From ATZT02 sp046048135 (GTDB taxonomy: Bacteria > Actinomycetota > Actinomycetes > S36-B12 > UBA5976): a DNA stretch of 5,815 nt. The notes under the pieces were generated by a model. That model was not told the origin of the DNA and ran no database searches. It worked only from the letters and a program-made list of their open reading frames with translations. Both the position numbers and the translations under genes were made by a program. This document shows, piece after piece, positions 4,338 to 5,815 of the stretch (position 1 is its first letter; each line of letters opens with the position of its first letter). The DNA is taken from contig JBJOGR010000013.1 of the NCBI GenBank assembly GCA_046048135.1, positions 1 to 5,815 on the forward strand, read 5' to 3'.

Positions 4338-5279
4338 ATGAAGTTCGAATTCAAACGCGCTACACCTCGTCTTAGATTTCAAACGCGCCTAAAAAGAATA
4401 AGAAATAAATTTAATCGAAGTGAACAAAAGATTTCTAAATGGTCATATAACGACTTCACTGCCAAGCGTATGAAAGATGTTGTACGTCCAACAATTTCTG
4501 CATGTGTACTTACAAAAGAGTGCGCATCAACAATTGAGAAGACTGCAAAAATTTTAATTGATTTAAAGAATCAAAAACTAATTGATCAAGTAGTAGTTAT
4601 TGATGCAAATAGTGGCGATGGCACTGCCGAAATAGCAAAAACTCTTGGTGCCGATGTCATAAATGAAAATACAATTTTAGAACAATTTGGACCTGTATTA
4701 GGAAAAGGTGATGCCATGTGGCGATCACAAAAAATATTAACAGGAGAAATAATTGTTTTTCTTGATGGAGATTTAGAGGATTTCAGTGAAAGACATATTC
4801 TTGGAGTCATCGGACCACTTTTACTTGATAAAAATATTCACTTTGCAAAAGGTACCTATAGACGTCACTTAAAATTAAAATCAGGAGTTGTTAAGGATGG
4901 TGGTGGAAGAGTATCAACTCTTTTAGCGCGTCCATTATTAACGGCGTTTTATCAAAAACTTTCTGACTTTAAACAACCATTATCAGGTGAGTGCGCAATC
5001 AGAAAAGAACTTTTAGCTTCTATACCAATTGTTACTGGTTATGGAGTTGAAATAGGTATGTTGATAGATGTTTTTAACAAAACTGGCATAACTTCAATGG
5101 CTGAAGTTGATTTACTTGAAAGAGCTAATAAACATCAACCATTGGTAAAACTTGGAGATATGGCTGATGAAATTACAAAAACTTTATTATTTCGCGTTAA
5201 ACAAGAAGGAAGATACTCAGATAACGTTGAGCCAATTATTGAAAGGCCACCGTTTATTTCGATTTCACAAGAAGTTTAA
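4338..5279 (+). CDS. gpgS: Glucosyl-3-phosphoglycerate synthase-like glycosyltransferase (GT81)
   Basis: 313 residues, near the usual length. The family transfers glucose from UDP-glucose to 3-phosphoglycerate, first step to glucosylglycerate and, in mycobacteria, methylglucose lipopolysaccharide. By-eye comparison with mycobacterial GpgS shows V-V-V-I-D-A-N-S-G-D-G-T (85-96), G-K-G-D-A-M-W-R-S (122-130), the metal-binding DxD as D-G-D (143-145), Y-R-R (174-176), G-G-G-R-V-S-T-L-L-A-R-P (188-199), Q-P-L-S-G-E (213-218) and G-Y-G-V-E-I-G-M-L-I-D-V-F (234-246). Two sites differ. The UDP-loop usually read as P-A-L-N-E is V-L-T-K-E-C (57-62). The R-A-H-R-N-R-P-L motif carrying the metal-binding His is R-A-N-K-H-Q-P-L (262-269). 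The first 45 residues are strongly basic. AAGGAG (4328-4333) supports ATG 4338 over an in-frame ATG at 4317 inside an inverted repeat. A mannosyl- or other glycosyl-3-phosphoglycerate synthase remains possible. No phosphatase partner is in view. Confidence 0.85.
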   Translation: MKFEFKRATPRLRFQTRLKRIRNKFNRSEQKISKWSYNDFTAKRMKDVVRPTISACVLTKECASTIEKTAKILIDLKNQKLIDQVVVIDANSGDGTAEIAKTLGADVINENTILEQFGPVLGKGDAMWRSQKILTGEIIVFLDGDLEDFSERHILGVIGPLLLDKNIHFAKGTYRRHLKLKSGVVKDGGGRVSTLLARPLLTAFYQKLSDFKQPLSGECAIRKELLASIPIVTGYGVEIGMLIDVFNKTGITSMAEVDLLERANKHQPLVKLGDMADEITKTLLFRVKQEGRYSDNVEPIIERPPFISISQEV

Positions 5280-5815
5280 CTAACTAAAGAAACCATTTCA
5301 TAAATTAAATGTGATGCTGCTATTCCAGTAATTTCAGCATGGTCATAAGAAGGTGCAACTTCTACTACATCGCCACCAACAATGTGGCAATCTTTTAAGC
5401 CTCTTAAAACTGCTAAAAGCTCTCTTGAACTTAATCCTCCCATTTCAGGAGTTCCAGTCCCTGGTGCAAATCCTGGATCTAATACGTCAATATCGATTGA
5501 AACATAAACTGGAGCATTTCCAACTCTTTGTTTTACTTTATTTATAATTTCTTCCAATGAAAACTTATTAAAGTCAATTGAAGAAACTATTCCAAATCCA
5601 AATTTTTTGTCATTTTCTAAATCACTCTTGTCATATAAAGGTCCGCGAATTCCAACATGCATGCATTTTTCTTCTGCTAATAATTTTTCTTCCCAAGCTC
5701 TTCGAAATGGTGTGCCATGAGTAAAAGATGCATTCATGTAGGTATCCCAAGTATCTAAATGTGCATCAAAATGGACTAAAGCAATTTTTCCATAAACTTT
5801 ATTTAAACTTCTTAA
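5276..5815 (-). CDS. speB: Agmatinase-family ureohydrolase, C-terminal part
   Basis: The frame runs in from the right edge, so only the last 179 residues are visible. Ureohydrolase marks are clear: F-D-A-H-L-D (16-21 of the fragment) supplies three metal ligands of the Mn2+ pair, H-G-T-P-F-R-R-A (33-40) is the agmatinase-type substrate region, and S-I-D-I-D-V-L-D-P-G-F-A-P-G-T-G (106-121) supplies two more aspartate ligands. 'P-E-M-G-G-L-S' and 'G-G-D-V-V-E-V-A-P' follow. The first metal-binding His lies in the missing part. The family cleaves urea from agmatine to give putrescine, or from related guanidino acids; the motifs favour agmatinase or guanidinobutyrase over arginase but do not settle it, so the symbol is provisional. 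An ATG at 5737 lies inside the domain and is not the start. Its TAA overlaps the stop of the convergent glycosyltransferase gene by 4 nt, with no terminator between them. Confidence 0.92.
   Translation of the reverse strand, partial: LRSLNKVYGKIALVHFDAHLDTWDTYMNASFTHGTPFRRAWEEKLLAEEKCMHVGIRGPLYDKSDLENDKKFGFGIVSSIDFNKFSLEEIINKVKQRVGNAPVYVSIDIDVLDPGFAPGTGTPEMGGLSSRELLAVLRGLKDCHIVGGDVVEVAPSYDHAEITGIAASHLIYEMVSLVS

Noticed and set aside
4586..4810. Minus-strand open frame inside the glycosyltransferase gene
   Set aside because: It is antisense to the conserved catalytic core, with no ribosome-binding site or recognisable motif.
1..5815. CRISPR array, transposon ends, integrase, tRNA or phage genes
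   Set aside because: No regularly spaced repeats, transposase motifs, tRNA-like cloverleaf or phage-type products were seen. The content is housekeeping and accessory chromosomal genes.

Overview
The window reads as ordinary chromosome from a small, AT-rich, tightly packed actinobacterial genome. Three things point there. The GroEL matches the high-GC Gram-positive type closely, with a GGM-type tail. Tandem CIRCE operators precede it. A GpgS-like (GT81) enzyme lies beside it. AT-rich composition, 0-70 bp gaps and start or stop overlaps suggest a streamlined aquatic lineage such as the acI/Nanopelagicales group. That placement is inferred from composition and gene content; no marker gene here fixes it. 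No mobile element, CRISPR array, rRNA or tRNA was seen.

Layout, left to right. (1) The N-terminal 157 residues of a secreted lipoprotein with an alpha/beta-hydrolase domain (minus strand, cut by the left edge). It diverges from a six-helix Pr6Pr-like membrane protein (plus). The two start codons share one CATG. (2) A cluster of small cysteine-rich proteins: a 41-aa zinc-ribbon-like protein (minus), a CGDC glutaredoxin/mycoredoxin-like protein (plus) and a 63-aa DUF5522-like protein (minus). The last is translationally coupled to a DUF1761-like membrane protein that starts with TTG. (3) A strong hairpin terminator, then groEL (minus) without an adjacent groES. Two tandem CIRCE elements and a tandem TATAAA repeat lie upstream of groEL. 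(4) A 345-bp spacer between groEL and the divergent gpgS-like gene. It holds the CIRCE sites, an unexplained long open frame and a 7-bp inverted repeat just before the glycosyltransferase. (5) A glucosyl-3-phosphoglycerate synthase-like gene (plus), whose stop overlaps the stop of an agmatinase-family gene (minus, N-terminus beyond the right edge).

The genes do not form one pathway. The themes are protein folding under HrcA control, thiol/metal-linked small proteins, a probable compatible-solute or glycolipid precursor enzyme, and polyamine/guanidino-compound nitrogen metabolism. Packing is the most distinctive trait: two convergent pairs overlap through a TTAA, one convergent pair is 1 nt apart, one divergent pair shares CATG, and two genes look leaderless. 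I found no convincing new defence or mobile system. The best leads are the cysteine-rich cluster, the altered putative metal-binding motif in the glycosyltransferase, the inverted repeat before it, and the open frame upstream of groEL.
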